Shown in pieces: positions 20,713 through 31,776 of a stretch of DNA of 64,000 bases. Location: NCBI GenBank assembly GCA_004431415.1, contig QPMI01000029.1, positions 1 through 64,000 on the forward strand. The letters are read 5' to 3'. Source of the DNA: Cyanophora paradoxa (taxonomy: Eukaryota > Glaucocystophyceae > Cyanophorales > Cyanophoraceae). The notes beneath the pieces are model-generated. The model made no database searches and had not been told where the DNA came from. It saw nothing but the letters and a program-made list of their open reading frames with translations. The translations under genes were made by a program, and so were the position numbers. Positions within the stretch are counted from its first letter, which is position 1, and every line of letters begins with the position of its first letter.

Positions 20713-20881
20713 TGGGTAGTAAAGTAGATTTACTGAGGTTAGCGAGCCGGCTGATCGAGCCCCGTTTCGCAGTCTAAACTTCAAGTTCCGAATTTGATTC
20801 AGGTAGTCAACTTGTACTAGCGTACCCATACGCGGTTTCGCGCGCAAGCGCGGCGCCCGAGCCGCCTCAATTTCGCGTTTC
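20713..20881 (+). repeat. Left 169-bp terminal direct repeat of the DIRS-like element
   Basis: Begins TGGGTAGTAAAG and ends CGCGTTTC; identical by eye to 33980-34148. Confidence 0.92.
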
Positions 20882-20895
20882 AGGGCACGCACAGC

Positions 20896-22230
20896 ATGTC
20901 AGGGCTCCCCGACAACAGCAGCGAGCGTCCCGCCGGTCCCGCTCCGGCACCTCGCCGCACAACTCGCGCTTCAGCTAGCGCTACCATGACGGCCAGCAGC
21001 AGCCGTAAAACCACTTCCTCAGCAACTTTCGCGCAGGCAAGGCGGGGCTCGCGCGCTCCGGTCGCCAGCGACTCAGAGTCAGCCGCAGCACCTTCGGCAG
21101 TCTCCGGAGCAGAAACCAGCGCCTCCGAGCTCGGCGAGCGTCCGCATTCAGCACGCGTCCGCTTCGCAGGCATCGAAAGCCCGTCCCAGGCAGCCGGCGC
21201 CGCAAATTCAAAAATTTCGCGCCAGCGGCGGCGGCCAGCCCCGGCCGATTCGGAGACGTCCCAGCGCCTGGATCAGCTCACTCGTGCAATTGCACACCTG
21301 GAAGCCCGCCTCAGCGCTTCGCCCGCGGCCCCCGCGGCCGATAGCACACCCGCCGCGAAAATTGATCGCGAGCGCGGCTCCACCTTCCCCAGATCCCTCG
21401 GCGCCCCGGGCACGGAGCTCTCCGCTCGTCTCCTGAGCGGCGAGTACATTGACCTCCTTCCCCACGTTTTCCGCCCCGCTTTCTCCTCCCACCCGATCGA
21501 TAAGCCCGCCTCCGTCGACCCCACCATCTCCGCCATCCTTTCCGCGGCCGGCCTGCGCTCCGCCTCCGGATCCCCCTCCTCCTCCCGCAACCTCAACGCC
21601 GTCGACTTCGGAGCCTGCCTCGCCGCCCTCGGGGTGGCGGCGGGCCGGCGCGAGAACATGCCGGTCCTGCCCTCCGGCAAGCCGGACTTCGAGGAGTCGC
21701 ACCGCCGGCTGATCGAGATCTTCCTGCACATGTGGGAGATCTACTCGCTCGCCCGCCGGGCCCCGTGGGCATCAGCCTACGAGTACTCGGTCCGGATGCG
21801 GCGCCAGATCGCCGAGCGCGCTGACCGCTCCCGAGCGCACGATCTTGGCGACGGAGACTCAATGATTCTGAATACGACCGTCACCAACAGCGCCCCGCCT
21901 TCCGATGAGCCCGGCCCCCTCTCCGCCGATTTCTTTCGGCCCTCAGCGCACGCCGCGGCCCTCCCGCTTGGGCGCCCGAGCGCGTCCCGCCACGAGGCCC
22001 CGCGGCCCTCGGCGGGCGCCGCAGTTCGCCAGGACCCCCGCTACGGCGCCGGCCAGCCGGGGGAGGACGTCTGCTGGCTCTACAACAACGGGCGGCGCTG
22101 CGAAGGCTGCCGCCGCCGCCACGTCTGCGTCGCGTGCGGGCAAGCAGGCTGCCGCGACGGCGAGGAGCACGCGTGCCGGGCCGCGACCAGCCGTTCGCGG
22201 GACGGAGGCCGCTCGCGCGGCCCCCTCTGA
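20896..22230 (+). CDS. gag: Gag-like ORF of the DIRS-like element
   Basis: 444 residues starting MSGLPDNSSERP. The N-terminal third is Ser/Ala-rich and disordered. The middle (about residues 160-320) is a helical capsid-like region with LDQLTRAIAHLEARL and MWEIYSLARRAPWASAYEYS. The C-terminus (about 385-430) holds a Cys/His cluster (CWLYNNGRRCEGC, HVCVACGQAGC), the zinc-knuckle form of DIRS/Ngaro gag proteins. The start lies 15 bases after the left repeat. The ORF ends just before the tandem repeat that leads to pol. Confidence 0.82.
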   Translation: MSGLPDNSSERPAGPAPAPRRTTRASASATMTASSSRKTTSSATFAQARRGSRAPVASDSESAAAPSAVSGAETSASELGERPHSARVRFAGIESPSQAAGAANSKISRQRRRPAPADSETSQRLDQLTRAIAHLEARLSASPAAPAADSTPAAKIDRERGSTFPRSLGAPGTELSARLLSGEYIDLLPHVFRPAFSSHPIDKPASVDPTISAILSAAGLRSASGSPSSSRNLNAVDFGACLAALGVAAGRRENMPVLPSGKPDFEESHRRLIEIFLHMWEIYSLARRAPWASAYEYSVRMRRQIAERADRSRAHDLGDGDSMILNTTVTNSAPPSDEPGPLSADFFRPSAHAAALPLGRPSASRHEAPRPSAGAAVRQDPRYGAGQPGEDVCWLYNNGRRCEGCRRRHVCVACGQAGCRDGEEHACRAATSRSRDGGRSRGPL

Positions 22231-22399
22231 GCCCCCTCGCGCTCCGGCGCGGCCGCCGCCTCCCCCCAGCGGCCACTCCCGGCGCCCGCCCCGCAGGCTG
22301 CGCGCCTTCTCAGCCCCTCTCCCCTCCCATCTCCCTGCCAAGAACTCCTTCCCTGCAGCCCGCCCTGCCGGCCCTCCGGGCCCCGCGGCAGGCGCCGTC

Positions 22400-23250
22400 C
22401 TTCGCGCTGAGTTCGCGGGTCTACCCCGCCCCTCCGGAGGCGCCGCTGCCGCCTCCCCGCGCCCTCGCCCCGCCGGCCCCCCGGGCCCCACGGCGGGCGC
22501 TGCGGGCGCCGTCTCTCGCGCTGCGTCGCGGGTCTACCCGCCCCTCCGGAGGCGCCGCTGCCGCCTCCCCGCGCCCTCGCCCGCCGGCCCCCGGGCCCCG
22601 CGGCGGGCGCCGCCGGCGCTGTCTCTCGCGCTGAGCTCGCGGGTCTACCCCGCCCCTCCGGAGGCGCCGCTGCCGCCTCCCCGCGCCCTCGCCCCGCCGG
22701 CCCCCGGGCCCCGCGGCGGGCGCCGCCGGCGCTGTCTCTCGCGCTGAGCTCGCGGGTCTACCCCGCCCCTCCGGAGGCGCCGCTGCCGCCTCCCGCGCCC
22801 TCGCCCGCCGGCCCTCCGGGCCCCGCGGCAGGCGCTGCGGGCGCCGTCTCTCGCGCCGAGCTCGCGGGTCTACCCCGCCCCTCCGGAGGCGCCGCTGCCG
22901 CCTCCCCGCGCCCTCGCCCCGCCGGCCCTCCGGGCCCCGCGGCAGGCGCTGCGGGCGCCGTCTCTCGCGCCGAGCTCGCGGGTCTACCCCGCCCCTCCGG
23001 AGGCGCCGCTGCCGCCTCCCCGCGCCCTCGCCCCGCCGGCTCTCTGGGCCCCGCGGCGGGCGCCGCCAGCGCCGTCTCTCGCGCTGAGCTCGCGGGTCTA
23101 CCCCGCCCCTCCGGAGGCGCCGCTGCCGCCTCCCCGCGCCCTCGCCCCGCCGGCCCCCCGGGCCCCGCGGCGGGCGCCGCCGGCGCTGTCTCTCGCGCTG
23201 AGCTCGCGGGTCTACCCCGCCCCTCCGGAGGCGCCGCTGCCGCCTCCCCG
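22400..23250 (+). repeat. Eight tandem 111-114-bp units between gag and pol
   Basis: The word gcgggtctacc recurs at about 22415, 22528, 22639, 22752, 22864, 22978, 23092 and 23206, so unit lengths are 111-114 bases. The last copies are exactly 114, i.e. 38 codons. They encode a Pro/Ala/Gly-rich repeat (LAGLPRPSGGAAAASPRPRP) in the frame that leads into pol. The array resumes at 31759 on the far side of the LINE. Earlier copies shift frame because their length is not a multiple of three. Confidence 0.9.
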
Positions 23251-23516
23251 TTTAAAATCTCTTGCATTAGCACACAACACAACTACAATGAGTTTCACAT
23301 CGCCCAATAAATCTCTCCGACTAGATACTATCGAGGACCGTCGTATGCTGTGCTTTAGAAAGTACAAAATGAACGAAAGGTTTGAAGGTTTCGTGTCTAG
23401 ATATCTAGCTAAGGAGGTTTCTAACTAATACTAATGATGTGGAAGCTAGCTGTATCGATTTCTAAACCAACCTAAACTCCCGGCTACGAGGTCCTATCTC
23501 TACACAAGACTCCCAA

Positions 23517-25907
23517 TCATGGTATGTCCGCCGCCAGCGCTGCCCAAGGGCCTCGCCGCGCCGTGTGCCAGGCTCCTCGCCAGCCCCAGTAGATTGGGCT
23601 ACTGGCCGCCTCCTGCCGTCGCCTCCGCCGCCTCCATTTGTTGGTGTTGCGTCCTCCGGCCCCGCCCCCAGACCGCAATCCCCAGTGTCTCCCTCTAGCG
23701 CGGGCGCGCCCTCTGTGTGCCCACGCCCAAGCATACCTGTTCGTATGGTCGTATACTTGCATGGCCGCTGAAGCCCGGACCCAGCCGTAGTCGTCTGGCG
23801 GGCAGCTCAGGTGTGAGAGGGCTAGGGTTTCCCCGCCTTGGTGGCGGGACTCGAGGGCACCGCACTCCCTGCAGCGTTCCCGCTGCCGGGGCTCCGGATC
23901 CGCGCGCTTCCTGCGAGCGTTGCCAGCCGTATCGTCAGGCGGCGCGTCGGCCTCGCGCCCGCGCGCCTCAGTGCGCTTCGCCTTGGCGCGACGTTCTTTC
24001 ATGACCTTCGTGATCCCGCACGCCTTCTCCCACTCCGCGTACGCCTGGCATCTGGCGGCCCACGTTTTATGGGCCTGCTCGCCTATGGCCGTCGTCAGCT
24101 TGCGCACGACCTGGGCAGCTTTCTTGGCGTCCGTGACGGTCTCGCGAATCATATCGGTGAGGCCCGCCGGGGGCAGCCCCCGTAGCACGCACATCTGCGC
24201 CTGCCGTTCAGCTGCCGTGAGCGTCGGGTCGTTTACTCTCGTGACCTTCAGGGAGCTGGAGAGCGCGTGTGGCACTGACCGCTTCTGCGCGCCTTCGAGG
24301 GCCTCGCTGACCGTCGCTGCGATGCGTGCTTCCGCAGCGGTGCGCGCCTCCGTCGCCACCGCGCTGGGGCAGGTGAGGACGTGCTCCAGCGTCTCCTCGG
24401 GCCCAGTCACAAGCTGGGGCCGGCCGTCGCCATCGATTTCCCGTGTGCTGCAGAGCGCACAGAGTCCTGCCGGGTTCACTTCGCTGTAGAGCTCGGGCGC
24501 GTCTCGCTTGCGGACGAGGGCCGTCGCCACCGTACCCAAAACGAGTTTCATGTGCGTACCCCGGAAGCAGTTGCTCTCTCGGCTCACTCCGACTCGGCGG
24601 GGCCCCATAGCCATCTGATCGTATACTGCGCCGTGATCCACTGGCAGCCGTAGCCACTCCCCGGCCTTGAGCTGGTTCGCCCACGCGAAGTGCGTGTGGT
24701 GCGCGTGAAGCACAGCGGCGTGCCGCCGAGGGTCGCCTTCGACTCGCCTGACTATCCCGGTCGGTCCCTCGATCGTCAGCACTGCCGGCATGCTGAACTC
24801 GGGCGGCAGGAAGATGTTCTCGTCCAGTTCCTCCTGTTCCAGGTGCGCGCCTTGATCGGCCGCTCTGTCGGCGGCGTCGTTTAGCTCGTGCATATCCTCG
24901 TCGCTGTGCGCCTTGACCTTGATAACCGCAGCCGGCCGCTGCCGATCCCGTCCCATCACCAGGGCGCGGAACTTGGACCACGCGTACAGCTCAGCGCTGC
25001 ACGTGTTCCGGATGTAGTCTCGCATGTGCATATCGTGCGCATTCAGCACGAACTTATCGAACCACGTGCAGACGTTCTGACTGTCCGTGTGCAGGCGCAC
25101 CCCCTGCGCCGCGAGCACGTCGGCGACGATCGCAGCCTGGAGCTCAGCCTTGTTGTTCTCTTGAAGCCCGCGCAGCCTGCCAACGTACGTGCCTGCCCAT
25201 TCCGGGTGGTTCGCCACGGTCCCGTCCGGGAACTCAGCCGGGCTCACGACGCCGAGGCCCGCGTGCGCCCCTTCCGTTTGACCCTTCTTCAGGCTCCCGT
25301 CCGTCCATATCCACTGCTCGAGTTTCCCCGGGCGACGGCCGAGCTTCGCGAGTTCCGCCTCTTCGATCTGCTCCCAATTTGCCAGCATGTGCTGCCAGTA
25401 AACGGTGAGGGTGACCCCTTCCTGCGCCGCCCGGGAGTCCCAGTGGCGCGGCGCTCCGCCCGCGTAGTAGAGTTCGCTCTGCTCTGCTGAATCTGACACA
25501 GGTTGTGCCTCGTCCCGCGGCTCGGCGCCCGGCGTCGCCGCCGCAGCCACTTCCAGCGCGGCCTGCAGCTCAGCCTCGGCCTCCGGGCTCAGCTGTTCGC
25601 GGAGGAAGCGCTCGTCACCATCCTGTACGGCTTTCACGCGGGCCTGGAGAAGCAGCGCCCTGCGTTTCTCGTCGTCTTGCGTGCGCAGGCCCGGGTCGTA
25701 GTACTCCAAGGTCGGTCGCAGGGCGACCTGCTTGCGCCCGCGCTTCGACTTCGTCTCCTGACCCGCCGCTACCGCCGGCGTCTCCTCCGTCGGTTCGCCT
25801 TCCAAGGCGAGGAGGGTATCCTCCTCCTCCCACCAGCCCTTCCCGTGCGTCCACGAGCCGTCGCACTGACTCATTTCGGGCAGCGCGATGGAGCATTGCG
25901 CGTGCAC
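23517..25907 (-). CDS. LINE ORF2 C-terminal part: RNase H and zinc-finger region
   Basis: 796-residue open frame. Residues about 195-340 form a type I RNase H: WIWTDGSLKKGQ (first Asp), NNKAELQAAIVADVL (Glu), VRLHTDSQNVCTWF (Asp), then VKAHSDED and NDAADRAADQGA (last His and Asp). Downstream is CALCSTREIDGDG with HVLTCP, a CCHC finger like that ending many LINE ORF2 proteins. A second Cys/His cluster (CRECGALESRHQGG) follows. The frame continues from 25914-26495 after a break. Its low-coordinate end adjoins a 266-base 3' untranslated region. Confidence 0.82.
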   Translation of the reverse strand: MHAQCSIALPEMSQCDGSWTHGKGWWEEEDTLLALEGEPTEETPAVAAGQETKSKRGRKQVALRPTLEYYDPGLRTQDDEKRRALLLQARVKAVQDGDERFLREQLSPEAEAELQAALEVAAAATPGAEPRDEAQPVSDSAEQSELYYAGGAPRHWDSRAAQEGVTLTVYWQHMLANWEQIEEAELAKLGRRPGKLEQWIWTDGSLKKGQTEGAHAGLGVVSPAEFPDGTVANHPEWAGTYVGRLRGLQENNKAELQAAIVADVLAAQGVRLHTDSQNVCTWFDKFVLNAHDMHMRDYIRNTCSAELYAWSKFRALVMGRDRQRPAAVIKVKAHSDEDMHELNDAADRAADQGAHLEQEELDENIFLPPEFSMPAVLTIEGPTGIVRRVEGDPRRHAAVLHAHHTHFAWANQLKAGEWLRLPVDHGAVYDQMAMGPRRVGVSRESNCFRGTHMKLVLGTVATALVRKRDAPELYSEVNPAGLCALCSTREIDGDGRPQLVTGPEETLEHVLTCPSAVATEARTAAEARIAATVSEALEGAQKRSVPHALSSSLKVTRVNDPTLTAAERQAQMCVLRGLPPAGLTDMIRETVTDAKKAAQVVRKLTTAIGEQAHKTWAARCQAYAEWEKACGITKVMKERRAKAKRTEARGREADAPPDDTAGNARRKRADPEPRQRERCRECGALESRHQGGETLALSHLSCPPDDYGWVRASAAMQVYDHTNRYAWAWAHRGRARARGRHWGLRSGGGAGGRNTNKWRRRRRRQEAASSPIYWGWRGAWHTARRGPWAALAADIP

Positions 25908-25913
25908 CGGTCG

Positions 25914-26495
25914 TCATGGTGCCAGTACTGCTTCCCTGTCCCTGCACCGCCGTGTACGTGCTCGTCCGCCCTCTATTTCGGGGTGCCGGCAGTGACCGTC
26001 GCACCGGCAGTAGAGTCCCTCTTTCTCCGCGTCGGGGTCCGCGCCCTTTGGCACCGGCACCCAGTGCTCCAGCAGGTACTCCGACGCTAATATGCTGCCC
26101 GTCTCGGATTTGAACGTAACGACTCGCCCCACGTGGGGCTCGGCAGATTCATCGTGCAGTTGCTCCGCCTCAAATACGGCTACGAACGCGTCCTTTGCCC
26201 ACTTCACCTTCCGGGCCCCGCCAGGGAGCGAGGCCATGGCTGACGTGCGCTCTCCTGCCCGCCGCATCGGGTGCCGCAGCTGCTTCCCATCAACCGCGAG
26301 CGCGTTCGCTACCTCACGCCACCACGCAGGCTCGCTCTTCTGCAGCGTCCCCTTGGGCGCGCCCATGTACAGGTCCTGCCAGGTTCGCAGGGTCTCGCCG
26401 TCCGCTGCCGTCACCGCGTCCATGGTCGTCACGCCCGCCCCGTACAGGGCAGGGGCCGCGACGCTGAAGACGGATCTTGGGATGTGCATTGCCAC
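25914..26495 (-). pseudogene. LINE ORF2 linker fragment between RT and RNase H
   Basis: Frame-broken part of ORF2 with no named domain (starts MAMHIPRSVFSVAAPALYGA). It contains WQDLYMGAPKGTLQKSEPAW and a CRCDGHCRHPE cluster. It must have been continuous with the frames on either side in the intact element. Confidence 0.65.
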
Positions 26496-28518
26496 GACGT
26501 AGCGCCGGTCGAGGCGCTCCGGGTCAGGCCAAGGCTCCGCCCGGGCAAGGTGCGGAACGCCGCATAGCGCGCGTGATTCGACATCAGCCGGTACTTACGG
26601 CGCTGCATTTGCGGCATGATCGCCGCCAGGGAGTTCCCGCGGGCGAGTTCGCTGGAGATGGGCGCGTTTAGGAACTCGGTCGGGAGCAGAGGCACCCCAA
26701 GCTTCTCCTGCAGTGCGCGCACCCGGTGCCGTACCCCCCGAGCCAGCAGCGAGCCCTTGGGCGCGCAGAGCCGGATCTGAGCCTCTGTGATTTGCGCCTC
26801 CGCTTGCAGGTGGGCTGTTCGTTTGAGGCTGTACCCCCCGTGGCTCCAGATTGCGTAATTCGTCGTCGAGGCGGCGAGGTTCCCGTGGTGCTTGACGACC
26901 CTCATCCAAATACGATCGAGTTCCTGGCACTGACTCTCGCTCAGGGTCATGAGCTTCAGGCCGTACGAGATGCGGGCCTGCACTACGGCCTCGACAAGGT
27001 AGCAGGCCTCGTTCGCGGTGAGCTTCTTGCGTTCTATCAGCGCGACTGCGCCCCGCGCCTGATCGCAGATGTACTGCCACTGACGATCCCAGTTCAGGTT
27101 TGCGCTCATGTATACCCGAGGAGCTTGAAGTGCTCTTGGGGCTGGCGGACAAGTCCGACGGGGGTACCGTTGATCTTCGGCGGGAGGGCTGCTTCTCCTT
27201 CTTCTTCGCGGCGGGGTGGGCCCCAGGTTTGCTCTCAACTTCGCGACGTGCGTTGTTCCACGTGAAGATCGTCTTCTTCGCGTTGACCTCGATATCGTGC
27301 AGGCGGAAGAACTCGCCGGCCACGTCGGCCTGGGCCTGTAGCCCCGCATGCTTCCGCTCATCCACTTCGTGTCATCGGCGTACGCCACGCCGCTGACGCG
27401 GGCCCGGCCCTCGCGTTCCGCAGCATCGGTCTCCCTCGGGTTCCCCATCACGTACGCCGTGCCCGGCTCCTCCCAGCTCTCGGGTGGGCATAGTGCTCTA
27501 TCGTCTTTGCCGTCTTCTTTCCGTGCTGGCGCTCGTGCTGATCCAGGCGCTCTTGCGCGCAGAGGAGGGCATCGTAGAAGATCAGCCAGTGCAGCGGCGA
27601 CTCGACACCGCCCTGCGGCAGCCCGCACTCGAGCTCGAACTCGTCGGAGAGGCCGTGACCGGAGATTGCCCGCGCCCTGCGGCGCCGGAATATGTTCCTG
27701 TGGAGCTCGATGTACCCCTCGGGTACGTTCAGCCTCCGCATCGAGAGCTCCATGCTCTCCCACGAGACGGAGTCGTACGCTCGCCTGATATCCTGCAGCA
27801 GGATGTACAGGGGCTTCTTGAACTCCTTCGCGTCCTCGAGGACTGCGTTAAAGACGTGGAGGGCGTCGTCCGTCGAGCAACCAGGTCTGAAGCCGTAGTT
27901 GGCCCCTTTCAGGAGCCCGTTCTGATGGATTGTCCGGGACAGGCGCGCGTTCAGGAGGCCAGTGGTCAGCTTCAAGGCCACCTCCTGCAGGGTGATCGGT
28001 CGCAGGTTATTTTCGATATCCCCGTCCCACTCCCGGCTCTTAGTAATGCCGAGAATGTTGCCCTGACACACGGCATCCGGCAGGTCCCGGAGGCGGATCG
28101 CTTCAGCCACCAGCGAGAGCAGCAGCTTCCGGCCCCAGTGTACGGGCTCCTCTTCCGTGGCCTCCTCGGCGCTCTCGTCGGCTGGGCTCGGGCCCTCCGG
28201 CGCTGGGCCACCGGCCTCGTCGCCCTTACCGTCTTTGGGCTTCGGCTTGGGCACCGGCGCCCATAGGAACTTTACCATAGCATACGAGAAGTTCGACGGC
28301 CCGGCTGCCGTGTTTCTTAGCGTTTTAATGTAGTCGCCGAGCTCGCCTTCGCTCGGCACCGACATGTCGTTTCGGAATAGTTCAGGATCCGCGTATGCTT
28401 TTGGCTCGTATTCCAACCTCCAGAAGTCGAGCAGTTCTTTCCCCATGCTATCCTTCAGCGCGCTTTCCGGTATTGTCTCTGGGTGCAGCCCACGCGTGGG
28501 CGTCGGCGCCGGCACCAT
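26429..28518 (-). pseudogene. LINE reverse transcriptase, broken by frameshifts
   Basis: RT blocks are recognisable in order on the minus strand: NLRPITLQEVALKLTTGLLN, GANYGFRPGCSTDDALHVFN, LQDIRRAYDSVSWESMEL (catalytic Asp), CGLPQGGVESPLHW and, after a frame change near 27480, GVAYADDTKWMSG with the catalytic YADD. A second shift occurs near 27300 (FFRLHDIEVNAKKTIFTWNN) and another returns to the thumb region (QARISYGLKLMTLSESQ). All key catalytic residues survive despite the broken frame, so the decay is recent or due to few indels. Confidence 0.85.
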
Positions 28519-29247
28519 TTCCGCCAGTGCTCTTTTAGGAGTCGTTTCACTTCCTCAGGCTCCGTGTAGATTTCATACGTTTTTCCGTCCTTGGACACAC
28601 GCGTGATGTGCATGATCGGGCGGTTTCGCGGCTTTTCTAGCACCGCGGCTATATAGGATCCGAGCTGGCGGCCGTCCATGAACTTGTCTAGCCTCTCTTT
28701 TAATGCCCTCTCGACGTCCTCCGCCTGGAGCGCCCGGCGGATTTTCTGCAGGTCGTGCCGCGTCCGGTTTCGCCATACTTTCAGCTCCCGGAAGAAGGTC
28801 GCCCAGTCTTCTTTGAGCTGCCGCCGGTGCACCTCGGCCCAGTCCTCTTCCTGATCAGCCGGGGGGTACCTGGGGACCGGGGTACGGCTGGGACCGGCGC
28901 GGGCTACCGCTGCGCGAGCCTTGTGAGCTGTGCGAGCTCGAGTGCGCATGTGGGGATCCGGGCGGCGGTGAGCCTTGCTCAGCCCTTGCTTGGCGCCGTT
29001 CAGCCGGACGGAGCGGGAAGGGTCGGAGGCCTTCCCTGGCGGTCACGTAGTGCAGCAGCTTCTCGATCGCCTGGACCGTCAGCTCCGACGGGATCCCGCC
29101 TGGTTCCTTCCTCCAAGCAGCGAGAATGCGGGCGACTCTGGCGTCGGCCTTCGCCTGCCACGGCAGGTTGCGCGGCTTGGTCGGCTTCCCCCTCGGCCCC
29201 TCATGCATAGATGTTCCTTTGCCACCTCCTGAACAAGGCTCGCGCAC
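28455..29247 (-). pseudogene. LINE linker between endonuclease and RT, frameshifted
   Basis: Two overlapping minus-strand frames (28855-29247 and 28455-28949) carry the continuation of ORF2. Recognisable pieces are IPSELTVQAIEKLLHYVTAR and LQKIRRALQAEDVERALKER, helical linker sequence. The frame changes at about 29210, 28870 and 28510. Confidence 0.65.
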
Positions 29248-30506
29248 GCAGCGTGGATGCGGCTCAGTCGTTCGAGACGCTCTTCCGGCGTGCCCTCGCC
29301 GACGGCGTCAAGGTCCGCCCCGACAGCTTCGCCGAGCTGCCTGTTTAGCTCTCTTTTCAGCTCATCTTTCTCGTTTTGTGTGCGCTTCAGGCCGTCCGGG
29401 TCAAATACTGGTGGCCCGGGTTTCGGTTCTGGCTTCGGTCCCACCGGCGCTGTCATGCCCGCCTCCTTCAGGTCGAAGTCCGCGAACGCTGGATAGTGGT
29501 CCGAGTCGTGCGGCGCATCGACCCACGCGGGGCACGTGTGCGCGCTGAGGAGCACGTGATCCAGTGATTCCGAGACCAGCACTGCATCGATGCGCGCCGC
29601 GTGCCAGAGCGCATCTTTTGGTAGGTCAGCCGGCGTTTCCTCCTCTGCTTCGCGTTCCGCGTCCTCTGACTCGTCTACGCCGTCTGACGGCACAGGTGCC
29701 GCCGCCGCCCCGACCGACGCCCCTTGGCCCTTGCTTCCGTGCGGGGTGCGGTGCGTGATCTCGCGTGCTCCGCAGAGAGTTCCGTCATCATGTTTCGCCG
29801 CGTGGGACATCCCGGCGTCGCGCAGGTCCCACGAGTCGATCATCGTGTGCCACCACTTCCGTTCGGCTTTGTGGCTCTGGGCCAGGGCGCCGTTTCGGAT
29901 GCGCGAGCTCGACGGGACCGGGACCGAGTTCCAGTCTCCCAGGAGCAGCAGGTGCGCGTTTTCACGCTCGTAGAAGTCGTCGTACATCTTCGTCAGTTCT
30001 TCGACGACCTTCTCCTGATCCTGGCGATGCGCAGCTTTGCTCTCGGACGCGGGCATGTACACGCTCGCCACGAAGAGCTGGAGGTTCCCTTTGAAGCGGA
30101 GCTCGAATCCGATCAGCCGGCCCTGGACCTCGTACTTCGTCGTGAGGTGCTTGACCCATTGCGGCGCGACCCAGAGAGCGGCGCCGCTCCCTCGCGTTCC
30201 GTCTCCTGATTTTAGCGTGTACAGGAGCTTTCCGTGCGTTATCGCGCCTTCCGGCTGGAGCGGGTCCTCCCCTCTCGACCTCAGGGCGGCGGCCATCTGG
30301 GGCCTTGTCATCGACAGCTCCTGCACGCCCGCTACATCGACGTCCCAGCGGCAGCAGAATTCTTCTAGCTGCTGCAGCTTGTAGGCGCTGGACCCTCTCG
30401 TGTTGAAGGTCATGGTCCTCAGCACCCCGTCCGGTTTCTGCTTCCTGATAGCCGGCTCGTCCCCTATGAAGTCGCCACCTTCGGGAACAGTCTGGGGGAA
30501 AGACAT
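29215..30506 (-). CDS. LINE APE-type endonuclease domain
   Basis: Starts MSFPQTVPEGGDF. The exonuclease-endonuclease-phosphatase fold is clear: LRTMTFNTRGSSA (metal-binding Asn), DVAGVQELSM (Glu), LFVASVYMPASES, LLLGDWNSVPVP (catalytic Asp and Asn), ARIDAVLVSESL and DSDHYPAFADFDL (final Asp-His). An upstream overlapping frame (about 30520-30690, Lys/Ala/Pro-rich) looks like the end of ORF1 or the ORF2 leader, separated by a frame change near 30510. Confidence 0.85.
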
Positions 30507-30689
30507 TCTCCAGACGGAGCGTCGCAGCCGCCGCGGGTCCCGCGCCCCCGGCCTTCTTGTTCAGCTGCAGCTTGGTTGCATTTTGTTTCTTTTGGCCCGT
30601 CGGCTTGCTGCCGGACGCCTTTGTAGGTGGGGCTGCTTTTGCCGCGGCGGGGCCGCGGCCGCAGATTTAGTTTTCTTTTTCATTTAGTA

Positions 30690-31758
30690 ACATTAGATGC
30701 GTGGACTTTTTGCATCCCAGTGCCCCGCGGATGTGCACGGGAAAGCTATGACCTGCGGGGCAGATACCGGTGGTGCGGTTGACAAGGCCTGAGCGGGGAG
30801 GTTACAGGCAAGCTTAAGCCTGCTAGAAGTGAAGGGATTCTCATTGTCAGAGCACAGAGCACAGAGGGAGCACAAAGGGCGGTGGCTAGCGATGCTCATG
30901 ATCAAATCTAGACGCCGGCTAGCGCTGCGGCAACGGCCGCTTGCTGGGGGCACGCGCATATGCAGCCGGGCGGAGCGCGGGGCCAGCGACGAGGTCAAAA
31001 GGGCTTCCTCGGACAAGTCTTCGACTTGCAGGTCGTACTGGCTATGGTCTGATAGCGACGCATGCGCAGCTGGGCTGCTCTGCGCAACGAAGACGTGAAC
31101 GTCAACGTGCAATCTCGAGGGCAGCAGGGATTCGTCGGCAGCACTTCTTTCAGAGACTAAGGCGGCATCCGGGGCGCGGCGTGGTCGCCGGCAGGAACTG
31201 GCATGGATCGTTTGCACTGCGGGCACGACTGAGTCGCCGGAGCTTGACCCGGGGCCGGGAAAAGCTCGATCGGCGAAGAGACATTCCGAATCACGACTCG
31301 AAAGTCGGAGATCAAATTCCGTGGGCGCCCGGCGGGCCACCGAGCAACAAGCGAAATCCCGGCGGGCCGAACGGACGTACGCGGCGGCGGCGGGGATCTA
31401 AGTCTATGTTTTAGAGGGTCTGGGCATGTGCACGCCGCCGCGAGGGAGCTTGCGCAGGCAGCGGGGGCACGAGAACTATTCAAATTTCGGGAACATGGCG
31501 CGCGCCAGAGGGCTTCCCCTGACTGAGAACAACTTCTATTCCATGGATTTGGTGGCGAAAGGTCCGATTTTAGAGCGAAACGCGAGAGGACGGCCGGCAT
31601 ACCTCCATCTCCGGAATTCCGTTGATGTCGATACCACCGGGCGCGCCAGGGGCTACCGAATGCTTCTACGCTAGCCGCTGGTCCCGCCGCGCTTTTGCAC
31701 GAGCAGGAAAGACGTTTTCAGGAAGCCCCCTTTTTTTGGGGTACACGAAAACTCTTTC
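30690..31758 (-). other. LINE 5' region, no recognised domain
   Basis: About 1.07 kb lies between the first LINE coding frame and the left side of the 18-bp target duplication. Open frames on both strands lack recognisable motifs, so I treat it as 5' untranslated region or a decayed ORF1. Confidence 0.5.
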
Positions 31759-31776
31759 GCCGCTGCCGCCTCCCCG

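Larger units (their letters stand above)
23233..31776 (-). mobile_element. Full-length LINE (non-LTR retrotransposon), multiply frameshifted
   Basis: The insert occupies 23251-31758. The 18-mer gccgctgccgcctccccg stands immediately on both sides (23233-23250 and 31759-31776), which is the expected target duplication. The element is oriented on the minus strand. It has a roughly 1.1-kb 5' region (30690-31758), an APE-type endonuclease, a reverse transcriptase, an RNase H and a short A-rich 3' end (GATTTTAAA). The presence of an RNase H places it near the I/R1/LOA group. At least six frame changes between 29.2 and 25.9 kb make it inactive. Because the target sits in a tandem repeat, part of the 18-bp match could pre-exist. 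Confidence 0.88.

Noticed and set aside
20896-22747. Long GC-rich open frames read as separate host genes, including alternative frames over 21905-22747
   Set aside because: Position inside the DIRS-like element and the tandem repeat explain them; only the 20896-22230 frame shows gag features.
23565-30209. Many plus-strand open frames of 70-260 codons across the LINE
   Set aside because: They are antisense shadows of the endonuclease, RT and RNase H coding region and carry no domains of their own.
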